This document shows, piece by piece, positions 16,689 through 25,269 of a stretch of DNA of 64,000 nucleotides. Made by a program: the position numbers and the translations under genes. The notes beneath the pieces were generated by a model that worked only from the letters and a program-made list of their open reading frames with translations, did not search any database and had not been told where the DNA came from. Positions within the stretch are counted from its first letter, which is position 1. The number at the start of each line of letters is the position of its first letter. Source of the stretch: Micromonospora_G sp040676775 (lineage in GTDB: Bacteria; Actinomycetota; Actinomycetes; Mycobacteriales; Micromonosporaceae); NCBI RefSeq assembly GCF_040676775.1, contig NZ_JBFAPP010000003.1, positions 372,001 to 436,000 on the forward strand, given 5' to 3'.

Positions 16689-16712
16689 AAGCCCCCTCTT
16701 CGGAGGGGGCTT
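16689..16712 (+). terminator. Intrinsic terminator of tRNA-His
   Basis: AAGCCCCCTC-TTCG-GAGGGGGCTT, a perfect 10-bp stem with a stable TTCG tetraloop followed by the T-rich GTTTCGTTT. A classical strong terminator six bases after the tRNA. Confidence 0.93.
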
Positions 16713-16805
16713 GTTTCGTTTCCTGACGAGTGTGCCAGCAAAACCAAACGCGGGCCGGACCGGTGGGAAGGGCTTCCCGTGGTCCGACCCGCGTCGCGGG
16801 GTCGA

Positions 16806-18107
16806 TCAGGTGGTCGGGGTGACGCTCGGGTCGGCGGACGGCAGGTCGCTCGGGGCGGGGGCGGCCGGCGCCTCGTACGGGATGGCGCTGCCCTTGATGA
16901 ACTCGTCCCAGCTCATGTTCCAGTCGGTCCAGCCGTTGCCGTTCTCCAGCTTGCGCTCGGTGCCCTTGACCGTGATCGGGTCACCGATCTTGGTCTGGTC
17001 GAAGAGCCACTGGGCGTTCGCCTGGGACATGTTCACGCAGCCGTGCGACACGTTCGTACGCCCCTGCTGTGCCACCGACCAGGGCGCGGCGTGGATGAAC
17101 TCGCCACCCCAGGTGAGGCGCTGGGCGTACTCGATGTCGGTGCGGTAGCGGTTGGTCGGGATCGGGTCGTCCATGGTGTCGAAGACCGTCTTCTTCAGCT
17201 TCTCGATCACGACCATCGTGCCGCTAGAGGAGGGCGTGACCGGAGCACCGAGGCTGATCGGGATCGTACGGATCACCGCGCCGTCCTTCGTCACGGTCAT
17301 CTTCTTGGTCTTGTTGTCGACCGTCATCACCACCGACGAACCGACCTTCGCGTCGATGGTGAGGTCGGCCCGGCCGTACCAGCCGTCGCCGAGCGGCAGC
17401 CCACCGGCCTGGATCTTGTAGTCCAGCTCGGTGTTGGCCTTCCAGTAGGTCTTCGGCCGGTAGTGCACCTCGGTCGGGCTGATCCAGCGCCAGGCGCCTT
17501 CCTGCGCCGGGGTGGCGGTCACGGTCATCCGCCGCTGGAGGTCGTCCCGGAAGTCCTGCGGGATGGCGCGGGAGAACTTCACGATCAGCGGCATGCCCAC
17601 ACCCACCACGGCTCCGTCGCCGAGGAAGCTGGTCACCCGGACCTGGTTCTCCGGCTTGGCCATCGTGGTGAAGGTGCTGGTGGTGGTCGCCGGCTTGCCG
17701 TCGTCGCCGGTCGCCGTCACGGTCGCGGTGTACGTCGTACCGTATTCGAGGGCGCCGTTGGGCAACCAGGTCGTACCGTCGGCGCTGGCCTTGCCCTCGA
17801 CGGCCTTGCCGGTGCCGTCCTTCAGGTCGAACGTCGTGGTGGTCGCGTCCTTGCTGCTGAAGGCGATCTCGGTCGACGCGGGTACGTCCTTCGCGTCCGC
17901 CGCCGGGCTGGTGATCGTCGCGCTGGCCTTGGGGCCGTCCGGGGCCTTGTTCCCGCCCTGCCAGGCCGGTGAGTTACCGCCACCGCTGCTACAGCCCGCG
18001 GCGGTGAGCGCGAGCGCCCCGGTCAGCACGACCGTCACGAGCGTGCGCACGGTTGCCCGACGCCGCTTCGCGGTCTGCCCCATCCACTGGTCTCGACTCG
18101 CGCGCAT
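16806..18107 (-). CDS. L,D-transpeptidase lipoprotein (first of a tandem pair)
   Basis: 433 aa. Start at ATG 18107 with GAGGGG just upstream. Basic N-terminus and membrane segment end in the lipobox LTAAGC (Cys39). Two Ig-like domains follow (about 65-245), then the YkuD catalytic domain with a conserved His (FIHAAPW) and the active-site motif SHGCVN. It makes 3-3 (DAP-DAP) cross-links in peptidoglycan and resists most penicillins. C-terminal Ala/Pro/Ser tail. Strongly similar to the next gene. Confidence 0.93.
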   Translation of the reverse strand: MRASRDQWMGQTAKRRRATVRTLVTVVLTGALALTAAGCSSGGGNSPAWQGGNKAPDGPKASATITSPAADAKDVPASTEIAFSSKDATTTTFDLKDGTGKAVEGKASADGTTWLPNGALEYGTTYTATVTATGDDGKPATTTSTFTTMAKPENQVRVTSFLGDGAVVGVGMPLIVKFSRAIPQDFRDDLQRRMTVTATPAQEGAWRWISPTEVHYRPKTYWKANTELDYKIQAGGLPLGDGWYGRADLTIDAKVGSSVVMTVDNKTKKMTVTKDGAVIRTIPISLGAPVTPSSSGTMVVIEKLKKTVFDTMDDPIPTNRYRTDIEYAQRLTWGGEFIHAAPWSVAQQGRTNVSHGCVNMSQANAQWLFDQTKIGDPITVKGTERKLENGNGWTDWNMSWDEFIKGSAIPYEAPAAPAPSDLPSADPSVTPTT

Positions 18108-18238
18108 TAGCCCCTCACAGTCCTGGTCCCCACGACCATCCTCTCCCAAAGACGCTCGCCGGCAAATTTTGGTTTCACCACGTGGCGAGAAACGCAGACA
18201 GTGGGGGTGAGTTGTCGGTATATTGCCTGGTTCGTCCG

Positions 18239-18275
18239 CGCAAGGCGCGGCCGGTCGGACCAGCCGCGCCTTGCG
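18239..18275 (-). terminator. Terminator between the two L,D-transpeptidase genes
   Basis: CGCAAGGCGCGGC / GCCGCGCCTTGCG, a perfect 13-bp stem with an 11-base loop, 31 bp beyond the stop of the 18306-19580 gene. It suggests the two paralogues are transcribed separately. Confidence 0.65.
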
Positions 18276-18305
18276 GAAAGCCGGGGGACCGGCCGTCGGT
18301 GCTGG

Positions 18306-19580
18306 TCAGGCGCCGGGGGTGGCCCCGGCGCTCGGCGTCGCACCGGCCGGCGCGCCACCGGCGGCAAGAGCATCGGGTACGGGCAACGCACTGCCCTTGA
18401 TGAACTCGGCCCAGGTCAGGTTCCACGCGGTCCACCCGTTGCCGTCTTCGAGCTTGCGCTCGGTGCCCTTCACCGTGACCGGGTCACCGGGCTTCGTCTT
18501 CTCGAACAGCCACCGGGCGTTCGGGGTGGAAAGGTTCACACAGCCGTGCGACACGTTCGTACGCCCCTGCTGTGCCACCGACCAGGGTGCGGCGTGGATG
18601 TACTCGCCGCCCCAGGTGAGGCGCTGGGCGAAGTCGATGTCGGTGACGTAGCGGTTCGCCGGGTTCGGGTCGTCGCTGGTGTCGAAGACGGTGCTTTCCT
18701 TCTTCTCCATCACCACCATCGTGCCGCTGGACGAGGGCGTGCTCTTCTTGCCCAGGCTGACCGGCATGGTGCGGACCAGGTTGCCGTTCTCGAAGACCGT
18801 CATCTGCTTGGTCGCGTTGTCGACCTTCATCTCGAACCTGTTGCCGATCTTCGTGCTGGCCTTCCGGTCGACGTTGCCGTACCGACCGTTGCTCAGCGGG
18901 ATCCCCTCCAGCGCGATCCGTACGGTCAGCTTCGTCTCCGGCTGCCAGTACTCCGGCGCCCGGTAGTAGGCCTGGGTGCCGTTGTCCACCCAGTGCCACA
19001 CCCCGGGCTGGGCCGGCACGGTGTCGACGAACATCCGCCGCTGCACCGCCGCCCGGTCCTTCTTCGGGATGCCGGGCGAGAACTCCACCACCACCGGCAT
19101 CGCCACGCCGTACACCTTGTCGTCGAACAGGTACAGCCCGGAGCCGATCTGGGAACTCGGCTTGGTCATCGTGGTGAAGGAGGTGGTCTTCGTCTCCACC
19201 TGGCCGGAGGTGCCGGTGGCGGTGACGGTCGCGTCGTACTTCTTGCCGTACTTCAGCGGGTTGGCCGGCACCCAGGACGAGCCGTCCTCGCGCAGGCTGC
19301 CGGCGACCTTCGCGCCCTCGGTGGTGAGCGTCACGTCGGTGATCTTCCCGCCGGTGACCGTGGTGCCGATCTCGGTGCTCACCGGCTGCTTGGCCGCCCC
19401 GGTCTCCGGGGTGACGGCAAGCACGACCGGCTCGGCCGGCGGTGTGGGGCTGGCGGTGGGCTGGATGGAGGCGCCGACGAACTCCGGCTTCTCGCTGCTG
19501 CCGCCGCACCCCGCCAGGGCCAGTGGAGTGACCATGACCAGGGCCGTGATCATCGCCCAGCCCCGCGTGACGTTGCCCAT
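18306..19580 (-). CDS. L,D-transpeptidase lipoprotein (second of a tandem pair)
   Basis: 424 aa from ATG 19580, preceded by GGGGTGGAG. Lipobox LALAGC near residue 25, Ig-like domains, and a YkuD domain with IHAAPW and SHGCVN as in its neighbour. The catalytic regions of the two are nearly identical while the N-terminal Ig domains have diverged, so this is an old duplication with the catalytic core held constant. The tail is rich in Ala, Gly and Pro. Confidence 0.93.
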   Translation of the reverse strand: MGNVTRGWAMITALVMVTPLALAGCGGSSEKPEFVGASIQPTASPTPPAEPVVLAVTPETGAAKQPVSTEIGTTVTGGKITDVTLTTEGAKVAGSLREDGSSWVPANPLKYGKKYDATVTATGTSGQVETKTTSFTTMTKPSSQIGSGLYLFDDKVYGVAMPVVVEFSPGIPKKDRAAVQRRMFVDTVPAQPGVWHWVDNGTQAYYRAPEYWQPETKLTVRIALEGIPLSNGRYGNVDRKASTKIGNRFEMKVDNATKQMTVFENGNLVRTMPVSLGKKSTPSSSGTMVVMEKKESTVFDTSDDPNPANRYVTDIDFAQRLTWGGEYIHAAPWSVAQQGRTNVSHGCVNLSTPNARWLFEKTKPGDPVTVKGTERKLEDGNGWTAWNLTWAEFIKGSALPVPDALAAGGAPAGATPSAGATPGA

Positions 19581-19765
19581 CTCCACCCCGTTCGATCGAA
19601 TCCTGCGGCACATCGTGCACCATCCGCACCAGAACTCGATGCCCCGGACGGACCGGGGGCGGATTTTGGGCCCTTTGTCGGCCGCGCAGCCCGTACGGGT
19701 GGCCGGGGCTATCTGATTGGAGTCGGCTCCCAGGTGCGTGCTAGGGTTTCCACCGTTGTCAGAGA

Positions 19766-19841
19766 GCGCCGCTAGCTCAACTGGCAGAGCAGCGGACTCT
19801 TAATCCGCGGGTTCGGGGTTCGAGTCCCTGGCGGCGCACCA
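19766..19841 (+). tRNA. tRNA-Lys (anticodon CTT)
   Basis: Acceptor GCGCCGC / GCGGCGC, anticodon stem GCGGA/TCCGC around CTCTTAA giving CTT, T-loop GTTCGAGTC, discriminator A and encoded CCA (19839-19841). Confidence 0.96.
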
Positions 19842-19848
19842 CTGAGAT

Positions 19849-19883
19849 AGGCCTTGACCAGGTTTCCACCTGGATCAAGGCCT
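19849..19883 (+). terminator. Terminator of tRNA-Lys
   Basis: Stem AGGCCTTGACCAGGT / ACCTGG-A-TCAAGGCCT with one bulged A and a TTCC loop, followed by TCTTCATTTCC. It begins 8 bp after the tRNA. Confidence 0.85.
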
Positions 19884-20375
19884 TCTTCATTTCCCGTGCT
19901 GTGGCCGGGTGCTCGACGGGTGCTCGGGAGTCGTTGGACAGATACCACTGGTGTGGGACTGTTCGCCGCGGTTGTGGACGGGCTCGGGCAGTGGCTGCTT
20001 GCGTTCGGCGGTCAGCTTTGATTGCCGGCAACCGCGCGGTTCATCCTGCTGTCTGCGGTCTGCTCTTGTGCGGTCGAGGCCGGCACCGGCAGCGTGCGTG
20101 AGAGTGGCGGCGCCGTATGTCGTGGGTCGGGTGATCGCATCGGTGGCAGTGCCGCCTCCCTCTGGAGCGTGGAAGTGGTGGGTGAGGCGCGTCGGCGGGT
20201 CGCCCCGATCACGTACGCGCTTGTCCTAAGTAGGCGGGCGGTCTTCGGGGTCCGTGGTCAAATATCTGGCGCCTTGCCGCACTTCCTCTGTTTGTTCGAG
20301 TAGTGACTTCCTGTGCCACCTCTCGTGCGTTACGTGCGGAAGTTCGAGCTCCATGATCAAAGCTTTTCGGCCGGG
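19884..20375. other. Gene-poor interval after tRNA-Lys
   Basis: About 490 bp with lower GC than its surroundings and no coding region I can support. Short open frames on the plus strand (for example 20022-20303) lack ribosome sites and recognisable domains. tRNA 3' flanks are common integration sites, but I see no integrase, att repeat or remnant here. Confidence 0.5.
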
Positions 20376-21395
20376 TCAGCGGGGGAGGGCGAGCAGGCTC
20401 TCGGCAGTCTCGGCGATGGTGTCCGCGATCGGGCGCGTCTTCCAGCCGAGCAGGCTCTCGGCCTTGGCGGAGGTGGCGTCGAGGTTGCGCCCCAGCAGCA
20501 TGCGCAGGTTGCGCATGTCCGGGTTGACCTTGGCCAGTCCGTGGGCGACCCACACCGGCATCTCCTTGGTCGGCACCTTGGCCGCTCGCTCGCCGAGCCG
20601 CTCGTGCAGGACCGCGGCGACCTCGCGCATCCAGAGGCTGTGGCCGGCGGTGGCGATGAACCGTTCGCCCGCGGCGGCGTCCTCGGTGAGCGCGAGCAGT
20701 TGCAGCGACGCCACGTCACGGACGTCCACATAGCCGGTGGCGAAGGGCAGCAGGGCAGGCATCGCGCCGTCGAGCATGCGGGCGATGGTGCCCAGCGACG
20801 GCGAATAGTCCGAGCTGAGGACCGGGCCGAGCACCCCGGTCGGGTTGACCACGGCGAGTTCGAGGCCGCCACCGTCGTTGTTCACGAAATCCCAGGCCGC
20901 GCGCTCGGCGAGGGTCTTGGACTTCTGGTAGGGCTGGAGGCCGTCCGCGTCGATGTTCGTCCAGTCCTGCTCGGTGAACGGGGTGTCGCGCGGCTCGTGG
21001 CCGTAGGCGATCGCGCCGATCGCGGAGGTCAGGACCACCCGCCGGACGCCGCCGTCGCGGGCTGCCCGGAGCACCCGCAGCGTGCCGTCGATCGCAGGGC
21101 GGACCATCTCGTCGTCGTCTTTCGGGGCGTGGGTCAGCGTAGGCGACGCGACGTGCAAAACGCCGTCGCAGCCGGCCGCCGCCTCCGTCCAGCCCTCGTC
21201 GTTTTGCAGATCGGCGCGGACGACTCGCAGGTTGTCACCGGGGTCCGCGCCGCCGTTCCGCAGCATCTCGCGTACCTGCGGCTCGCGGCTCAGATGGCGC
21301 ACCGTGGTGCGGACCGTATATCCGGCGTTCAGCAACGCCAGCGTGCACCAGCTACCGATGTACCCCGAACCGCCAGTAACCAAGATCTCCGACAT
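20376..21395 (-). CDS. NAD(P)-dependent extended SDR, dihydroflavonol-reductase-like
   Basis: 339 aa with the Rossmann motif TGGSGYIGS at the N-terminus and the catalytic Tyr-x3-Lys as YQKSK near residue 150. The family reduces aldehydes or ketones or acts as epimerase; the substrate is not predictable here. The promoter carries a palindromic operator between -35 and -10. The tetR gene that ends 63 bp upstream is the likely repressor. Confidence 0.87.
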   Translation of the reverse strand: MSEILVTGGSGYIGSWCTLALLNAGYTVRTTVRHLSREPQVREMLRNGGADPGDNLRVVRADLQNDEGWTEAAAGCDGVLHVASPTLTHAPKDDDEMVRPAIDGTLRVLRAARDGGVRRVVLTSAIGAIAYGHEPRDTPFTEQDWTNIDADGLQPYQKSKTLAERAAWDFVNNDGGGLELAVVNPTGVLGPVLSSDYSPSLGTIARMLDGAMPALLPFATGYVDVRDVASLQLLALTEDAAAGERFIATAGHSLWMREVAAVLHERLGERAAKVPTKEMPVWVAHGLAKVNPDMRNLRMLLGRNLDATSAKAESLLGWKTRPIADTIAETAESLLALPR

Positions 21396-21432
21396 TTCGC
21401 CCCTTCCAGGGTGTCCGTTTCGCGTTGACGAA

Positions 21433-21462
21433 ACGGTACCGGAGAGGTCTCCACATCGTCAA
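21433..21462 (-). promoter_or_regulatory. Promoter of the SDR gene with operator between -35 and -10
   Basis: Read leftward: -35 TTGACG (21462-21457), 18-bp spacer, -10 TACCGT (21438-21433). The spacer contains the 12-bp palindrome GGAGAGGTCTCC (21441-21452). A second copy, GGAGAGATCTCC, lies at 21471-21482 inside the end of tetR. Confidence 0.7.
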
Positions 21463-22028
21463 CCAGAACTGGAGAGATCTCCGTTTGCCTCCCGTGCCAG
21501 GTGGCGGCGGGCGTCGAGGCCGTCGAGGATCAGCGCGAGCATGGGCTGCGTACGGTCTTCGGCGGCTCGCCAGAGGGCGCCGGTAAGTTGCAGAAAGTCA
21601 CCGGGGTTGGCATCGGCCCGGATGCTGCCGTCCGCCTTGCCCGCGTCGAACAGCAGGGTGATCGCGGCGATCACCGGACCGTAGGTCTGCTCGGTGACCG
21701 CCTTCTGGACGCCCGGGGTGAGGGCGGAACCCAAGGCGTGCTTCTTGCGCATGGCATCGACCAGCACGGTCGTCCAGCTCCGCAGCGCTTCCAGTGGCGT
21801 CGCCGTGGTCAGCGACTCGGACACCGAGCCGATGAGCTGCTCGACCTCTTCCTGGTAGATGTCCAGGATGAGTGCCTCGCGCGACGGATAGTTGCGATAG
21901 AGCGTGCCCGGGCCGACGCCAGCCCGCTGCGCGATCTGATTCATCGACGCGTCGCCGTCCTCGGCGAACGCCTCGCGGGCGGCGGCCAGGATGCGGTCGC
22001 GGTTCCTGCGAGCGTCTGAGCGAACCAT
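21459..22028 (-). CDS. TetR family regulator controlling the adjacent SDR
   Basis: 189 aa from ATG 22028 (MVRSDARRNRD), with a GGGAGAGG ribosome site. The helix-turn-helix is about 25-50 (IAQRAGVGPGTLYRNY). Three copies of the near-palindrome GGAGAG-TCTCC surround the gene: one 22 bp before its start, one in its last codons and one in the SDR promoter. It therefore very likely represses itself and the SDR. The inducer is unknown. Confidence 0.88.
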   Translation of the reverse strand: MVRSDARRNRDRILAAAREAFAEDGDASMNQIAQRAGVGPGTLYRNYPSREALILDIYQEEVEQLIGSVSESLTTATPLEALRSWTTVLVDAMRKKHALGSALTPGVQKAVTEQTYGPVIAAITLLFDAGKADGSIRADANPGDFLQLTGALWRAAEDRTQPMLALILDGLDARRHLAREANGDLSSSG

Positions 22029-22049
22029 GCCTCTCCCTGCAACTTTAGT

Positions 22050-22061
22050 GGAGACCTCTCC
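22050..22061 (-). promoter_or_regulatory. TetR operator upstream of its own gene
   Basis: GGAGACCTCTCC, 22 bp before the tetR ATG, the same element as at 21441-21452 and 21471-21482. Confidence 0.6.
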
Positions 22062-22210
22062 GCAACCATAGGGGATTCGCATCTGAACGCAGCGGTGGCC
22101 GGGCCGAGGCCCAGCGTGCGGCAGTGCCGGAGGACGGGTGAGCGGGAAGGTGGTGCTCCGGGTCGGCGGGCGTCTCGGCGTACCTCGATCTCATAATTTA
22201 TTAAATATTA

Positions 22211-22240
22211 TTGACACGTCGGCGTAACGGATTGCAGGAT
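22211..22240 (+). promoter_or_regulatory. Promoter of the GH27 gene, with an AT-rich upstream element
   Basis: TTGACA (22211-22216), 18 bp, CAGGAT (22235-22240). Directly upstream is a very AT-rich block (about 22192-22210, containing TTTATTAAA) that stands out in this GC-rich DNA. It resembles sites of ROK-type sugar repressors, which is only a suggestion. Confidence 0.5.
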
Positions 22241-22295
22241 CGGTCGAAACAACCCAGAAGTACCGGTCCGCCCCACCGCTGCGAAGGAACCCGAT

Positions 22296-24377
22296 GTGAG
22301 ACGACATCTGTTCACCGCCCTGACCGCCCTCACAGCCAGCCTGCTGGTAGTCCCCGCACCCGCCCACGCCGCGCCGGCCACCCCGACGGCTACGAAACCG
22401 GCACCCCGACAGGTGCTCAGCCCGACGCCGTACCAGGGCTGGAACACGTACTTCGGCCTCGGCGGCGACTTCTCCGAGGAGTCGGTACGGCAGGTCGCCG
22501 ACTCGATCGTCAGCCGTGGCCTGGCAAAGGCCGGATACGACATCGTCTGGCTGGACGGCGGCTGGCAGGATCCGGAGCCGCGTACGGCCGCCGGTGACCT
22601 GCAGGCCGACCGGACCCGGTTCCCGAACGGGCTGAAGCCGCTGGTCGACTACATCCACGGCAAGGGTCTGAAGGCGGGCATCTACACCGACGCGGGGCCG
22701 TACATCCCGGGCAAGTGTGGGCTCGGCAGCGGGGACGGCTACTACCAGCGCGACGCGGACCAGTTCGCCGCCTGGGAGTTCGACGCGGTGAAGGTGGACT
22801 TCCTCTGCGGGATCGCCGCCGACCTGGACCCGAAGACCGTCTACACCGAGTTCGCCCAGGCGCTTCGCGACAACGCCAGCAAGCGGCCGATCATCTTCAA
22901 CCTGTGCAACCCGGTGACCTCCCCGGACTGGGGCAACTACCCGCAGGAGCAGCAGTCGACGTACTCCTGGAGTTATGCCCCGGCGATCGCGCAGTCCTGG
23001 CGGACCTACACCGACGTGGGGTTTGTCGGCGACATCAAGTTCAAAGACGTGCTGCGTAACTACGACGCGAACGCGCGGCATCCCGAGGTCGCCGGACCGG
23101 GGCACTTCAACGACCCGGACTACCTGGCCCCCGGGCTCGGCATGTCCGAGGAGGAATTCCGTACGCAGATGACGCTCTGGGCGGTGGCCGCCGCCCCGCT
23201 GGTGATCGGCAGCGACATCCGCAAGATCAGTCAGGCCTCGGTCGACACGCTCACCGACCCCGACGCGCTTGCGATCAACCAGGACCCCGCCGGTGTCCAG
23301 GCGGTACGGGTAGGCCCCGCCGGTACGACCGAGACCTGGGTCAAGCGCCTGGCCAACGGTGACCGTGCCGTGGTGCTGCTCAACCGTGGTGAGAGTTCGA
23401 AGATCCTCACCGCGAAGGCCTCGTCGGTCGGCCTGCCCGGAGCCCGTCTCACCGTGAAGAACGCGTGGACCAACCAGGTCACCGAGAGCGCCGGCACCAT
23501 CAGCGCGGCGGTCCCGGCGCACGGCGCCGCGCTGATGCGGGTCGGGCCGGCACGCGGCCTGCCGGGGGTGCCGCACGTGACCGCCGGCCTGCCGCAGGTC
23601 ACGAAGGTCGGCAACGCCGCCACGCCGGACGGGACCGCACCCGTACTCGGTGGCGGTGACCAGGCGCGGGTCGAGGTCGCCGTACGCAACGACGGGCTGC
23701 TGCCCGTAGTCGCACCGCAGGTGGGGCTTGTCGCGCCGGCCGGTTGGACGGTCCGGGCGCTCGACCGGGCACCGATCCTGCTCGCCCCCGGCCAGGCCAC
23801 CACCTTCGCCTTCACGGTGACCCTGCCGGCCACCGCCGCCGCGGGCGAGGCCGCGCTGACCGCGACCACGTCGTACGAGGTGATCGGGCACGGGAAGTCG
23901 CGCCAGACCTCGGTGTCGACGGTGGTGATCGCCCCGGCGCCGCCGACCGGCGACGTCGTGCTGTCGCACCACGCGTGGATCAGCGCCACCAGCGGTTGGA
24001 TGACCCCGACCGTCGACCTGAGTGTGGGCGGCGGGTCGCCGATCAGGCTGGTCGGTCAGGTGTACCCGACCGGCCTCGGTGTCGCCTCACCCTCGACGGT
24101 CCGCTACTACCTGGGCGACCGCTGCGATCGGCTGACCGCGACCGTCGGCCTCGACGACGCCGTACGCAACGTCGGTCCCGACGGAGCCACCTCGACCTTC
24201 CAGGTGGTCGGCGACGGTCGGGTCCTGTTCGACAGTGGCGTACTGACCCGTGACGACCTCCGCCAGGTCGACGTCGACCTGACCGGCGTACGGGTGCTCG
24301 ACCTGGTCGTCGGCGACGGTGGCGACGGTGGTTACAACGACCGTGCCGACTGGGCCGGCCTGAACACCAGCTGCTGA
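22296..24377 (+). CDS. Secreted alpha-galactosidase, GH27 with NPCBM-like C-terminal domain
   Basis: 693 aa from GTG 22296. Signal peptide cleaved near AHAAP. GH27 barrel about 40-320 with nucleophile Asp168 (VKVDFLCG) and acid/base Asp275 (NDPDYLAPG), then a beta-sandwich, a NEW3-like domain (about 430-540) and a C-terminal NPCBM-like carbohydrate-binding domain (about 550-690). It removes alpha-1,6-galactose from galactomannan or raffinose-type sugars outside the cell, or beta-L-arabinopyranose in some relatives. Monocistronic, followed by a strong terminator. Confidence 0.93.
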   Translation: MRRHLFTALTALTASLLVVPAPAHAAPATPTATKPAPRQVLSPTPYQGWNTYFGLGGDFSEESVRQVADSIVSRGLAKAGYDIVWLDGGWQDPEPRTAAGDLQADRTRFPNGLKPLVDYIHGKGLKAGIYTDAGPYIPGKCGLGSGDGYYQRDADQFAAWEFDAVKVDFLCGIAADLDPKTVYTEFAQALRDNASKRPIIFNLCNPVTSPDWGNYPQEQQSTYSWSYAPAIAQSWRTYTDVGFVGDIKFKDVLRNYDANARHPEVAGPGHFNDPDYLAPGLGMSEEEFRTQMTLWAVAAAPLVIGSDIRKISQASVDTLTDPDALAINQDPAGVQAVRVGPAGTTETWVKRLANGDRAVVLLNRGESSKILTAKASSVGLPGARLTVKNAWTNQVTESAGTISAAVPAHGAALMRVGPARGLPGVPHVTAGLPQVTKVGNAATPDGTAPVLGGGDQARVEVAVRNDGLLPVVAPQVGLVAPAGWTVRALDRAPILLAPGQATTFAFTVTLPATAAAGEAALTATTSYEVIGHGKSRQTSVSTVVIAPAPPTGDVVLSHHAWISATSGWMTPTVDLSVGGGSPIRLVGQVYPTGLGVASPSTVRYYLGDRCDRLTATVGLDDAVRNVGPDGATSTFQVVGDGRVLFDSGVLTRDDLRQVDVDLTGVRVLDLVVGDGGDGGYNDRADWAGLNTSC

Positions 24378-24391
24378 GCGCAGGCGTGATC

Positions 24392-24426
24392 GAGGCCCTG
24401 GCCGGGGTTTTCCCGGCCGGGGCCTC
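24392..24426 (+). terminator. Terminator of the GH27 gene
   Basis: 15-bp stem GAGGCCCTGGCCGGG / CCCGGCCGGGGCCTC (one mismatch) around GTTTT, 15 bp after the stop. Confidence 0.85.
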
Positions 24427-24528
24427 CGTGCGTCCGGCGGTCTCGCGTTCGGCTGTCCGGGGAGTGGATCTGGTAATGAGGGTGGTCTATGTTGTGCCCA
24501 CCCCGGTACCGAGCACAGTGGAGGCACC

Positions 24529-25173
24529 ATGGCCGAGCCGTCCGCGTCCCCGTCGTCGGTTCGTAGCCGCGGCACGCTTCTGCTGGTGGTCGTCGGTGCG
24601 GTCTGGTTGACACTCGCCGGGCTCGCGGCGTGGGCGGGCCTGATCGTGCGCGACCCGGACGAGCCACCGCTGCGGATCGGCCTGGCCGCGGGTCTGCCCG
24701 TCGTGCTGGTCGGATCGGCCCTGCTCGTACGCAGGTTCCGGGCCTGGGTCGAGACGCTGGACCTGACCGTACTGATCAATTTGCAGTGCTGGCGGGTGGC
24801 CGGTTTCGCGTTCCTCGCCCTGTACGCACAGGACCTGCTGCCGGCCAGTTTCGCCGTGCCGGCCGGGTACGGGGACATCGTCGTCGGGCTCGCCGCGCCG
24901 TTCGTCGCGATCCACGTACTGCGCCGGGGACGGGCGGCCCGGCCGGTTTTCCTCGGCTTCACCTTCTTCGGAATTGCGGACTTCGTCGTCGCGATCGGGA
25001 TGGGCATCGTGAACGGCATCGGTGCGCGGGAGGCGCTGCCCGACGGCACGCTCACCACCCCGCCGATGGCCGAGTTGCCGTTGAGCCTCATTCCCACGTT
25101 CGCGGTGCCGTTCCTGCTCGTACTGCATCTGTTGTCGCTGGTCCGGTTCCGCGCCCACCTGGCGGGGCGGTAG
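24529..25173 (+). CDS. Hypothetical polytopic membrane protein
   Basis: 214 aa with GGAGG before the ATG. About six membrane helices, no catalytic motif recognised; short charged loops and a conserved-looking INLQCWRVAG segment in the middle. Stands alone between the GH27 terminator and the convergent MFS gene. Function unknown. Confidence 0.75.
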   Translation: MAEPSASPSSVRSRGTLLLVVVGAVWLTLAGLAAWAGLIVRDPDEPPLRIGLAAGLPVVLVGSALLVRRFRAWVETLDLTVLINLQCWRVAGFAFLALYAQDLLPASFAVPAGYGDIVVGLAAPFVAIHVLRRGRAARPVFLGFTFFGIADFVVAIGMGIVNGIGAREALPDGTLTTPPMAELPLSLIPTFAVPFLLVLHLLSLVRFRAHLAGR

Positions 25174-25269
25174 CCGCGGTCACCGGACCTGGACGCGCCA
25201 GCGGCGCGGGAGCCATGGTGCGCGCCCGCGCCGCCTGCGAGGTGGTCGGAACTTCAGCTGTGGGGTGGT

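Noticed and set aside
19777..20031. Minus-strand frame resembling an integrase tail (QGLEPRTRGLRVRC)
   Set aside because: This is the antisense of tRNA-Lys, a well-known false peptide. No integrase motif or att repeat was found.
20022..20303. Possible 93-aa plus-strand protein
   Set aside because: No ribosome site, mixed composition, no domain, and it lies in a tRNA downstream region without conservation clues.
22191..23972. 593-codon minus-strand frame
   Set aside because: Exact antisense of the GH27 gene; its Arg/Gly/Val-rich composition is typical of GC-rich shadow frames.
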